Positions 1 to 6,180 of a stretch of DNA of 8,017 nt are shown here, piece after piece. The stretch's first letter is position 1, and each line of letters starts with the position of its first letter. The notes beneath the pieces were generated by a model. The model had not been told where the DNA came from and searched no databases. It was given only the letters and a program-made list of their open reading frames with translations. The DNA lies in NCBI GenBank assembly GCA_026389955.1, contig JAPLGY010000466.1, forward strand, positions 1-8,017. Reading direction: 5' to 3'. The position numbers were made by a program, and so were the translations under genes. The DNA comes from Caldilinea sp. (GTDB lineage Bacteria > Chloroflexota > Anaerolineae > Caldilineales > Caldilineaceae).

Positions 1-27
1 TGAAGTAGACCCGGATAAAAAATGCAG

Positions 28-56
28 TTGACAGCCCCCAAAACATGTTGTATATT
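28..56 (+). promoter_or_regulatory. Near-consensus sigma-70 promoter of the repressor gene
   Basis: The -35 box TTGACA (28-33) is a perfect consensus match. It is followed by a 17-bp spacer and the -10 box TATATT (51-56), which matches TATAAT at five of six positions. Transcription would start near 63, giving a leader of only about 30 nt before the repressor start codon. The promoter is strong on paper and is overlapped at its -10 and start point by a palindromic operator, as expected for an autoregulated LacI-family gene. Confidence 0.8.
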
Positions 57-70
57 GGAATCGATTCCAA
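55..70. promoter_or_regulatory. LacI-family operator, perfect 16-bp palindrome
   Basis: TTGGAATCGATTCCAA is a perfect even palindrome centred on CG (62/63). Established LacI/GalR-family operators are even palindromes with a central CG, where the hinge-helix leucine inserts. The site covers the last bases of the -10 box and the predicted transcription start, so binding would block initiation. It lies about 20 bp before the repressor gene, so autoregulation by that repressor is the simplest inference. No second full copy was seen in the window; only a TGGAAT half-site occurs in front of the transporter operon (1176-1181). Confidence 0.8.
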
Positions 71-91
71 ACAGGTTGTCCGTAATTTTTA

Positions 92-1105
92 ATGGATTCT
101 ATGCAAAAACGGAGCGCTACGATCCAGGATGTCGCACGTCGGGCCGGAGTGGGGATCGGCACTGTCTCGCGTGTGCTCAACGGCCACCCCAATGTCACCC
201 AGGCCACGCGCGAACAGGTCTTGCAGGTGATCGCCGACCTGGACTACCGCCCCAAATCGGCGGCTGTGACGTTGCGTACCCGCCAGACCCGTGAAATTGG
301 GCTGATCACCGACGAAATTGCGACCACACCGTTTGCGTTCGACCTGATCCGCGGGGCTCAGGACGAAGCGTGGGCCCACCAGTCGATTCTGGTGCTGATC
401 AACACCAGCGGCAACCCGGACCTGCTCAACGCGGCTCTGGACCAGATGTATGACCGGCAGGTGCAGGGCGTGCTCTATGCCGCAATGTTCCACCAGCCGG
501 TCAATCTGCCCGATCGTTTCCGAGAGCTGCCCGCTGTGTTGGTCGATTGCTACAGCGAGGACCGCAACCTGCCTTCGGTGGTGCCCAATGAGATCCAAGG
601 GGGGCAGGACGCTGTGGCCACGTTGTTGCAGCACGGCCATCGGCGGATCGGGTTCATCAACTACACGACCAGCCAGCCTGCTGTGGTCGGCCGTCTCGAA
701 GGGTACCGCCGGGCGCTGGCTGCAGCAGGGGTGGCCTACGACCCGACGCTGGTGGTCCAGGCAGATATTGCCTCCGATGCGGTCTACCGGACGACAGTTC
801 GGCTGATGCAGCAGCCGAACCGACCGACCGCTCTGTTTTGCTTCAACGACCGTACTGCGATGTGGGCCTACGACGCGCTGCGCGATCTGGGTCTGCGGGT
901 GCCGGAGGAGGTGGCTGTGATAGGATTTGACAATCAGGAGCTGCTGGCGGCCAACTTGCGGCCGCCCTTGACAACCATGCAGCTGCCCCACTACGAAATG
1001 GGGCGCTGGGCTGTGCACCATCTGATTGCTGGCAACCCACAGCCCTCGCTGACGGCGCCCCAAGTCCAGCTCGATTGCCCGTTGGTCTGGAGAGCGTCGG
1101 TCTGA
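92..1105 (+). CDS. LacI/GalR-family transcriptional repressor of the fructoside operon
   Basis: A sugar-responsive repressor of 337 residues, the normal family length. Residues about 7-55 form the LacI helix-turn-helix: TIQDVARRAGVGIGTVSRVL carries the recognition helix and is followed by the hinge segment SAAVTLRTRQT, whose Leu would enter a central CpG step. From about residue 65 to the end is a periplasmic-binding-protein-like effector domain, with the family landmarks GRLEGYRRAL (sugar-contact Arg), FCFNDRTA and VIGFDNQE. The start at 92 is the first ATG; a second in-frame ATG at 101 (MQKRSATIQ) is equally possible because neither has a clear Shine-Dalgarno sequence. The gene stands upstream of, and in the same direction as, an ABC importer and two GH32-type genes, so the inducer is probably a fructoside or a hydrolysis product. 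The family is certain; the ligand is inferred. Confidence 0.93.
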   Translation: MDSMQKRSATIQDVARRAGVGIGTVSRVLNGHPNVTQATREQVLQVIADLDYRPKSAAVTLRTRQTREIGLITDEIATTPFAFDLIRGAQDEAWAHQSILVLINTSGNPDLLNAALDQMYDRQVQGVLYAAMFHQPVNLPDRFRELPAVLVDCYSEDRNLPSVVPNEIQGGQDAVATLLQHGHRRIGFINYTTSQPAVVGRLEGYRRALAAAGVAYDPTLVVQADIASDAVYRTTVRLMQQPNRPTALFCFNDRTAMWAYDALRDLGLRVPEEVAVIGFDNQELLAANLRPPLTTMQLPHYEMGRWAVHHLIAGNPQPSLTAPQVQLDCPLVWRASV

Positions 1106-1117
1106 GAAATCACGCGG

Positions 1118-1137
1118 GCTCCAGGACATCCTGGAGC
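1118..1137 (+). terminator. Hairpin after the repressor gene (possible weak terminator)
   Basis: A perfect inverted repeat, GCTCCAGGA at 1118-1126 and TCCTGGAGC at 1129-1137, starts 12 nt after the repressor stop codon. The arms are separated by two bases; the folded RNA would have an 8-bp stem with a 4-nt loop. No U-tract follows (the next bases are GATCTGCCG), so it is not a textbook intrinsic terminator. It could attenuate read-through into the transporter genes, protect the 3' end of the repressor mRNA, or be a protein-binding palindrome. Confidence 0.45.
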
Positions 1138-1162
1138 GATCTGCCGTCCGGTTCTGGGCCAG

Positions 1163-1191
1163 TTGACAGGCCGGATGGAATTCAAAATAAG
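1163..1191 (+). promoter_or_regulatory. Candidate promoter of the transporter-hydrolase operon
   Basis: A perfect -35 box TTGACA (1163-1168) is followed by a 17-bp spacer and AATAAG (1186-1191), which matches the -10 consensus at four of six positions. The spacer contains TGGAAT (1176-1181), the same half-site found in the palindromic operator at 55-70, but here it is not completed into the same palindrome. Transcription would start near 1198, leaving an untranslated leader of about 160 nt before the binding-protein gene. That leader holds only small inverted repeats (AGCCTG/CAGGCT at 1211-1223 and CTCTG/CAGAG at 1247-1259). I recognise no riboswitch in it. Confidence 0.45.
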
Positions 1192-1357
1192 GGGTGAAGC
1201 GCCGTAGGACAGCCTGGCAGGCTTGTGGGTTCAGGAGTGGCGTCTGCTCTGTCCCAGAGACCAACCGAATCGCAGACAGTATTTTGGCGCAGAAAACCTG
1301 GCTATTCGTTTACACACATTTGTTGTCTGTACTTTTGAAAAAGAGGAGATCCACACA

Positions 1358-2809
1358 ATGCAACACCAAGGATTGAACCGGCGCCAGTTTCTGCAGATGG
1401 CGGGGGTGGGTTCCGCAGCGGCCATGCTGGCCGCCTGTGTCCCCGCTCAGCCGGCGGCGGCTCCCGCTGCCGATGGGGAAGGTGCAGCGCCGGCCAAGGA
1501 GACTGTCGTCCTGCGCGTGCAAGGTGACCCGGCCAACGAAACACCCCTGCTCGAACCGTTCCGCCAGGTTCACCCCGATATCGACCTGGAGTTCATTGCC
1601 GTCACCGGCATCGACCACGAAGAGATCGCCAGCAAGATTCTGTCGATGATCGCAGCGGGCGAGCAGATCGACTTTGGCTACTCGGCGACCGAAGCCCTGC
1701 AGCTCTATGCGGGCCAAGGGCTGGCGTATGCGCTCGACGAATTCATCCAGCGCGATGAGGCGGAAGTGGCCGAGTATTTTGCGGACGTGCACCCCTCGCT
1801 GATCGAGGCGATGATGTACGAAGGCAGCGTGTACGAGCTGCCCTTCGATTTCAACGCCGCCAATATGTACTACAACACCCAGCTCTTTGCTGAGGCGGGC
1901 GTGGACCACCCGGCCGACAACTGGTCGAAGGACGACTTCCTGGAGGTCGCACGCAAGATTGCCAAGAAGGACGATTCCGGCCAGACCACCGTCTTTGGCT
2001 ATGCCTGGACGAACCGTCTGTGGGGCAGCTGGATGCCCTGGATCTTCGTCAACGGGGGCAACCTCTTCACCGAAGAAAAGGCCCCCGGCGGTGAGTGGCT
2101 CTGGAGCACCTTCTACGCCGACGACGCAGCGGCGGCAGGCCGTGGCGGCGGGTACCGCTGGGTCACGCCGACCGCCAATTCCCCGGCAGTCGTCGAGGCA
2201 CTCGACCTGGTGGTCACCTTGACCAACGAAGGCACCTCCCCGGCGATCGAAATGGGAGGCGGGCAGACGCTGCAGGGGTTCTTCGCCGACAACAAGCTGG
2301 CGATGACCCCGGCCGGCGGTTTCTGGGCAGGCGGCCTGGCCAACGCTGGCTTCGCCAACGGCTCCTTCGATGTACAGCTCTTCCCCAGCTGGAAGAGCCA
2401 GCGCCATCAGTTCGGCACCGGCGGCCAGTGGATTTCGGCGCAGAGCCAGCACCAAGAGGAGGCCTGGACCTACAGCAAGTTCCGTATCTCCCAAGAGGGA
2501 ATGAAGCTCTGGTACGGCGCCAATGGGATCATCACGACCCCGTCGCGGCGTTCGATGCTGGTCGCCGAGGCCTTCGCCGAGACGGGCCCGGCGCACTGGC
2601 AGGTCTTCTACGACACGCTTGACAAACACCCGGACACTGCCCCGATCCCGGCGCCGCCGATCTCCAACCCGATGACCACCCTCTTCACCAGCTATACGGG
2701 CCGGGCGATGACCGGCGAGCTCTCCCCCCAACAGGCGATGGACGAGCTGCAGAAGGAGCTGGAGGATCTGGTCGCCCGCTCGCAGGACATCATGTATCCG
2801 CAGGGCTGA
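1358..2809 (+). CDS. CUT1-family sugar ABC transporter substrate-binding lipoprotein
   Basis: An extracytoplasmic binding protein (SBP_bac_1 family) that captures an oligosaccharide and delivers it to the two permeases downstream. The start at 1358 is chosen because AGAGGAG (1342-1348) lies 9 nt before it and the protein then opens with a proper export signal; an in-frame TTG at 1223 is far upstream and has no such support. The 483-residue product begins with a twin-arginine-like segment (NRRQFLQMAG, residues 7-16), a short hydrophobic stretch and the lipobox LAAC with Cys27 as the lipidated residue. An Ala/Pro-rich linker to about residue 48 follows. The remainder, about 435 residues, is a two-lobed binding domain with many aromatic residues (for example WGSWMPWIFVNGG) suited to stacking on sugars. 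The order SBP-permease-permease-hydrolase-hydrolase suggests a fructo-oligosaccharide ligand; this is inferred from context, not from binding residues. Confidence 0.93.
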   Translation: MQHQGLNRRQFLQMAGVGSAAAMLAACVPAQPAAAPAADGEGAAPAKETVVLRVQGDPANETPLLEPFRQVHPDIDLEFIAVTGIDHEEIASKILSMIAAGEQIDFGYSATEALQLYAGQGLAYALDEFIQRDEAEVAEYFADVHPSLIEAMMYEGSVYELPFDFNAANMYYNTQLFAEAGVDHPADNWSKDDFLEVARKIAKKDDSGQTTVFGYAWTNRLWGSWMPWIFVNGGNLFTEEKAPGGEWLWSTFYADDAAAAGRGGGYRWVTPTANSPAVVEALDLVVTLTNEGTSPAIEMGGGQTLQGFFADNKLAMTPAGGFWAGGLANAGFANGSFDVQLFPSWKSQRHQFGTGGQWISAQSQHQEEAWTYSKFRISQEGMKLWYGANGIITTPSRRSMLVAEAFAETGPAHWQVFYDTLDKHPDTAPIPAPPISNPMTTLFTSYTGRAMTGELSPQQAMDELQKELEDLVARSQDIMYPQG

Positions 2810-2815
2810 GCCCTG
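2801..2815 (+). repeat. Small inverted repeat spanning the binding-protein stop codon
   Basis: CAGGGCT (2801-2807) and AGCCCTG (2809-2815) are exact reverse complements separated by one base, and the TGA stop codon (2807-2809) lies at the centre. As RNA it would fold as a 6-bp GC-rich stem with a 3-nt loop. It lies directly upstream of the much larger stem-loop at 2845-2890. It may simply be a by-product of GC-rich coding sequence. Confidence 0.4.
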
Positions 2816-2844
2816 ACGGTTGCCAACCCAAACGACTGGCACCG

Positions 2845-2890
2845 GAGGTTCTTTCCGCTCCCCTCACGCAGGGGCATCGGAAAGAACCTC
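2845..2890 (+). repeat. Strong stem-loop between binding-protein and permease genes
   Basis: GAGGTTCTTTCCG (2845-2857) pairs perfectly with CGGAAAGAACCTC (2878-2890), a 13-bp stem. Inside it, CCCC (2860-2863) pairs with GGGG (2871-2874) around a 7-nt loop, giving an almost continuous 46-nt hairpin. No U-tract follows, and the first permease start codon is only 30 nt downstream, so it is probably not a full terminator. In sugar ABC operons such as malE-malF, a stable intercistronic hairpin after the binding-protein gene stabilises the upstream mRNA and lowers permease expression; the same role is inferred here. A REP-like dispersed element is the alternative. Confidence 0.75.
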
Positions 2891-2920
2891 TCTCCCGGCC
2901 AGCAGGATGGAAGGAGAAGG

Positions 2921-3871
2921 ATGATGCAGACAACTGTCACCACACGCAAGCGGACAGCCCTGGCCGGCTGGTTGACCGAGCCAACACTGGCTGGCATGCG
3001 CCGGCGCAAGGCGCTGTTGGGGTATTTGTTTGTCCTGCCCACCATTCTGGGCATTTTGGTCTTCACCGCCGGTCCAGTGCTGGTCTCGTTCGGGTTGAGC
3101 CTGTACAAATGGAACGTGTTTCGCCCCCCCACCTTTGTTGGGTTGGAGAACTATACCCGGCTGGTCAGCGATACCCGGGTGCTGGTCAGCTTCGCCAATT
3201 CAGCCCGCTTTGTAATTTTGGCGATCGGTTTGCAGATTGTGTTTTCCTTGCTGCTGGCCCTGGCGCTGCGCCAGCGCATGGCGACCTGGATGCGCTACTA
3301 TTTTCGTACGACCTTTCTGCTCCCCTTTCTGCTTTCTGGGGCAGCCACCGGCGTGGTGCTCTCCTACCTGCTCCACCAGGAGTTCGGCGTGGTCAACTAC
3401 TACCTGGGCCTGCTGGGAATCCCGCGCATCCCCTGGCTGACCTCGAGCGACGTCGTCTTGTACACGGTGGTGCTCGCCTACCTGTGGCAGTTTGTCGGCT
3501 TCTCCTTGATCACCATGCTGGGCGGGCTGAGCAATATTTCGTCGGAAGTGCTGGACGCTGCCGAGGTAGATGGGGCCTCTGGCTGGAGTTGGCTCTGGCA
3601 GATTGTGCTGCCGATGCTGAGCCCGACCCTGCTCTTTTCCGCCGTGATCGGGGTGATCGGAGGGCTGCAGATTTTTGACCAGCCCTACGTCATGACGCGC
3701 GGGGGGCCCGGCGACGCCAGCCGCACGGCGGTGATGACCCTCTACGAGGCAGCTTTCAAAAACCAGGAGATCGGCTATGCCTCGTCGATCGCTGTGATCC
3801 TGTTCGTCGTGATCCTGGCCATCACCGCCTTCCAGTTTGCCATGAGCAAGCGTTGGGTCTTCTATCAATAG
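2921..3871 (+). CDS. Sugar ABC transporter permease, MalF/UgpA type (CUT1)
   Basis: One of the two integral membrane subunits of the importer. It is 316 residues long with a cytoplasmic basic N-terminus and about six membrane segments (roughly residues 32-54, 93-115, 128-150, 176-200, 240-260 and 285-305). The binding-protein-dependent transport signature (EAA loop), which contacts the ATPase, begins at E209: EVLDAAEVDGASGWSWLWQI, followed by VLPMLSP. The typical MalF-class tail GGPGDASRTAVMTLYE also appears. AAGGAG (2911-2916) is the ribosome site. Two ATG codons are adjacent (2921 and 2924), and the second has the better 7-nt spacing, so the true start may be 2924. It is preceded by a stable hairpin that may reduce its expression relative to the binding protein, and the next permease starts 9 nt after its stop. 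Confidence 0.94.
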   Translation: MMQTTVTTRKRTALAGWLTEPTLAGMRRRKALLGYLFVLPTILGILVFTAGPVLVSFGLSLYKWNVFRPPTFVGLENYTRLVSDTRVLVSFANSARFVILAIGLQIVFSLLLALALRQRMATWMRYYFRTTFLLPFLLSGAATGVVLSYLLHQEFGVVNYYLGLLGIPRIPWLTSSDVVLYTVVLAYLWQFVGFSLITMLGGLSNISSEVLDAAEVDGASGWSWLWQIVLPMLSPTLLFSAVIGVIGGLQIFDQPYVMTRGGPGDASRTAVMTLYEAAFKNQEIGYASSIAVILFVVILAITAFQFAMSKRWVFYQ

Positions 3872-3880
3872 GGAGTCGAC

Positions 3881-4765
3881 ATGCAGACATCTTGGCTCGA
3901 AAAAAAGAACGCCCCGGCAGGACACAGAGCCGCAGAAGCGCTGCTGCGTCACAGCCGGCGCTGGCTGCTGCTGTTGGGTTTGTTTGCCCTCAGCGTGATC
4001 ATGGTCGGCCCCATCGTGTGGACGATTTCGACCTCGTTGCGCACCCCTGCCGCCTCTTTCAGCCTGCCGCCCAAATGGCTGCCGACCGATATGGCGCTGG
4101 AAAACTATGCAGAGGTCTTTGCACGTATCCCGTTCTGGCGCCAGATCTTCAACAGCTTTTTTGTGACCCTCAGCACCGTGCTCGGCCAGCTGTGTACGGC
4201 CGCCCTGGCCGGCTACGCCTTCGCCCGGCTGGACTTTCCTGGCAAAACCCTGCTTTTCTGGCTGGTCATGGCGACCTTGATGATCCCGCTGCAGGCCACG
4301 ATCATCCCCGTCTTTGTGCTGATCAGCCGAATTGGGCTGTCGGACAGCCTGGCGGCGTTGATTGTTCCGGCGCTCTTCACCGCATTTGGTACCTTTTTGC
4401 TCCGCCAGTATTTTATGCAGGCCCCCAAGGAGTTCGAGGAAGTGGCCCTGATCGACGGCGCCAACCAGTGGTATATCTTCAGCCGGGTCTATCTGCCACT
4501 GGCAGCGCCAGGGCTGGCTGTGCTGGCTGTGCTCGCCTTCAACGGCACCTGGAATGAATTTTATCGGCCGCTGGTTTTTCTGATCACCGACGCCAATTTC
4601 ACGATCCCGCTGGGGCTCAACACCCTCAAAGGCTACATGATGACGGGCAGCATCTCGGTCGTCCTGGCGGGCGTCTCGCTTTCGCTCATCCCGGTCGTGT
4701 TGGTGTACCTGTTCGGCCAGCGCTACCTCATCGAGGGCATCATGGTCGGCGGGCTGAAAGGCTGA
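3881..4765 (+). CDS. Sugar ABC transporter permease, MalG/UgpE type (CUT1)
   Basis: The second membrane subunit, 294 residues, forming a heterodimeric channel with the preceding permease. A hydrophobic segment after a basic N-terminus (about residues 28-48) is followed by five more membrane segments. The EAA loop runs from E184 (EFEEVALIDGANQWYIFSRV, then YLPLAAP) and would dock onto the ATPase. The C-terminus YLIEGIMVGGLKG is the usual ending of MalG-like proteins. GGGAG (3871-3875) is the ribosome site and overlaps the last base of the preceding stop codon. The next gene starts with GTG only 2 nt after this stop, so translational coupling is likely. No ATP-binding subunit is encoded nearby, which is common for CUT1 systems that share one MsmX/MalK-type ATPase. 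Confidence 0.94.
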   Translation: MQTSWLEKKNAPAGHRAAEALLRHSRRWLLLLGLFALSVIMVGPIVWTISTSLRTPAASFSLPPKWLPTDMALENYAEVFARIPFWRQIFNSFFVTLSTVLGQLCTAALAGYAFARLDFPGKTLLFWLVMATLMIPLQATIIPVFVLISRIGLSDSLAALIVPALFTAFGTFLLRQYFMQAPKEFEEVALIDGANQWYIFSRVYLPLAAPGLAVLAVLAFNGTWNEFYRPLVFLITDANFTIPLGLNTLKGYMMTGSISVVLAGVSLSLIPVVLVYLFGQRYLIEGIMVGGLKG

Positions 4766-4767
4766 TC

Positions 4768-6144
4768 GTGCAATACTTCAAACCGCCCGGCGATTTTTTT
4801 GTCGGGGATTGCATGCCCTTCTTCCACGCTGGGGTCTTTCATCTCTATTATCTGCTCGACGAGCAGCACCATCAGGCGCTCCAGGGGCTGGGAGGGCACC
4901 AGTGGGCCCATGCCTCGACCACAGATCTCGTCAACTGGCAGCACCACCCGCTGGCGCTGCCGATCACCGCAGCCACCGAAGGCTCGATCTGCACCGGGAC
5001 CGTCTTTTTTCACGACGGCATCTACTATGCGTTCTACGCGACCCGAACGCGCGATTGGCGCCAGCACCTCAGCCTGGCCACCAGCCGAGATGGGGTCCAC
5101 TTTGTCAAAGAGGTGCCCGATCTCTTTGCTCCGCCCCAGCCCGCCTACTCGCCTTTCCATTTTCGGGATCCGCTGCCTTTTCAGGACCCCCAGACCGGTC
5201 TCTTCCACCTGTTGGTCAGCGCTCAATGGTTGGAATATCCGCTGCCTGGCCGCGGCGGTTGTCTGGCCCATCTGGTCTCTGCCGATCTGTACCGCTGGCA
5301 GCTGCACGACCCGTTCCTGATCCCGGGTTTCGACGACGTGCCGGAATGCTGTGACTGGTTCTGTTGGAACGGCTGGTATTATCTGCTCTTCAGCAACGCG
5401 CTGACCGCCCGCTACCGCATGGCGCGCAGCCCGCTGGGCCCCTGGCAGTGCCCCCCCGTCGATGTGTTGGACGGCCCGCTGGCACGTGTGATGAAAACAG
5501 CCCCATTCGACGGCAACCGCCGGATCGGCGTCGCCTGGCTCGGCACCCGCCAGGGAGAGAGCAACGAAGGACACATGCAATGGGGAGGCCATACGCTTTT
5601 TCGTGAGCTGGTGCAGCACGCCGATGGAACGCTGGGCTGTACGTTTGCACCCGAGCTGCAGCCGACGGCCGGCTCCTCGCTGCTCCCTGCCCTGGTCGCA
5701 GTGACCCCATCTGTGCCGTCTGTGGGTGCTCCTGGTGGCCCGCTGCAGGTGCAGCTCGACGGCTGCGGCGGGCTGGCAGTTGCCCGCTGCGGCCCTGTGC
5801 CCTTCAACGTGCAGATGACCCTGCAGGTGAGTCCCTCCGGCGCCCAAGGCGTCTATGGGCTGCGTCTGCGCAGCGACGGCGACTACGAGCGGGCTGTTGT
5901 GATGAGCTTTCGCCCTGCCGAAGCCATCGTCGAGCTGGGCAACACTGCAATCTACGGCGTCTACGGACTCGATCGTCCGTTCTCTGTAGAACTGATCTGC
6001 CAAGAGGATCTCATCGATGTCTGCATCGATGGACGGCGCTGCGTGGTCAACCGCTGCCCCGAAGAACGCGGGGACCAGCTTTTTTTCTTTGCACAGGGCA
6101 CTGCCGTGTGCTACAACCCCATCTCTATCCAACCGCTCCTGTAA
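4768..6144 (+). CDS. Divergent GH32-like glycoside hydrolase (clan GH-J)
   Basis: A predicted cytoplasmic five-bladed beta-propeller hydrolase of 458 residues with a C-terminal beta-sandwich-like part. The three acidic positions of GH32/GH68 can be traced. GDCMPFFHAG places D14 at the nucleophile site, replacing the usual WMNDPNG. HFRDPLPF (D134) is the RDP transition-state stabiliser motif. VPECCDWF (E193) is the EC acid/base motif. QWAHASTTDLVNWQHHPLAL (residues 45-64) resembles the GH32 segment WGHARSRDLVHWEHLPIAL of the next gene. The GTG start is used because ATG codons further in would remove the D14 motif; GAAAGG lies 6 nt upstream. No signal peptide is present, so it acts on imported sugar. 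Membership of the GH32-like group is fairly secure, but substrate and linkage are unknown; a beta-fructoside is likely from the operon. Pro-to-Cys changes flank two catalytic positions. Confidence 0.85.
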   Translation: MQYFKPPGDFFVGDCMPFFHAGVFHLYYLLDEQHHQALQGLGGHQWAHASTTDLVNWQHHPLALPITAATEGSICTGTVFFHDGIYYAFYATRTRDWRQHLSLATSRDGVHFVKEVPDLFAPPQPAYSPFHFRDPLPFQDPQTGLFHLLVSAQWLEYPLPGRGGCLAHLVSADLYRWQLHDPFLIPGFDDVPECCDWFCWNGWYYLLFSNALTARYRMARSPLGPWQCPPVDVLDGPLARVMKTAPFDGNRRIGVAWLGTRQGESNEGHMQWGGHTLFRELVQHADGTLGCTFAPELQPTAGSSLLPALVAVTPSVPSVGAPGGPLQVQLDGCGGLAVARCGPVPFNVQMTLQVSPSGAQGVYGLRLRSDGDYERAVVMSFRPAEAIVELGNTAIYGVYGLDRPFSVELICQEDLIDVCIDGRRCVVNRCPEERGDQLFFFAQGTAVCYNPISIQPLL

Positions 6145-6180
6145 ATCAGGCAGGAACCTACACAGGCGAGGAGAGCTTTT

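Noticed and set aside
1..27. Possible end of an upstream gene
   Set aside because: Too short to identify; stop codons are present and no product can be read.
89..1264. Long antisense open frame opposite the repressor gene
   Set aside because: It lies wholly opposite a clear LacI-family gene, and its low-complexity His/Arg/Gln-rich product has no recognisable domain. It is an expected shadow in GC-rich DNA.
1261..1280. GAATCG in CCAACCGAATCGCAGACAGT as a second operator
   Set aside because: Only one half matches the operator at 55-70; the other half has lost nearly every symmetric base.
1310..2842. 510-residue antisense open frame opposite the binding-protein gene
   Set aside because: The opposite strand has a leader peptide, lipobox and ribosome site for a known family; the antisense product resembles nothing and has no ribosome site I can support.
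4794..4800. Run of seven T near the start of the divergent hydrolase as a phase-variable tract (a similar run lies at 6080-6086)
   Set aside because: Both runs encode ordinary Phe codons in frame and are short; nothing points to frame switching.
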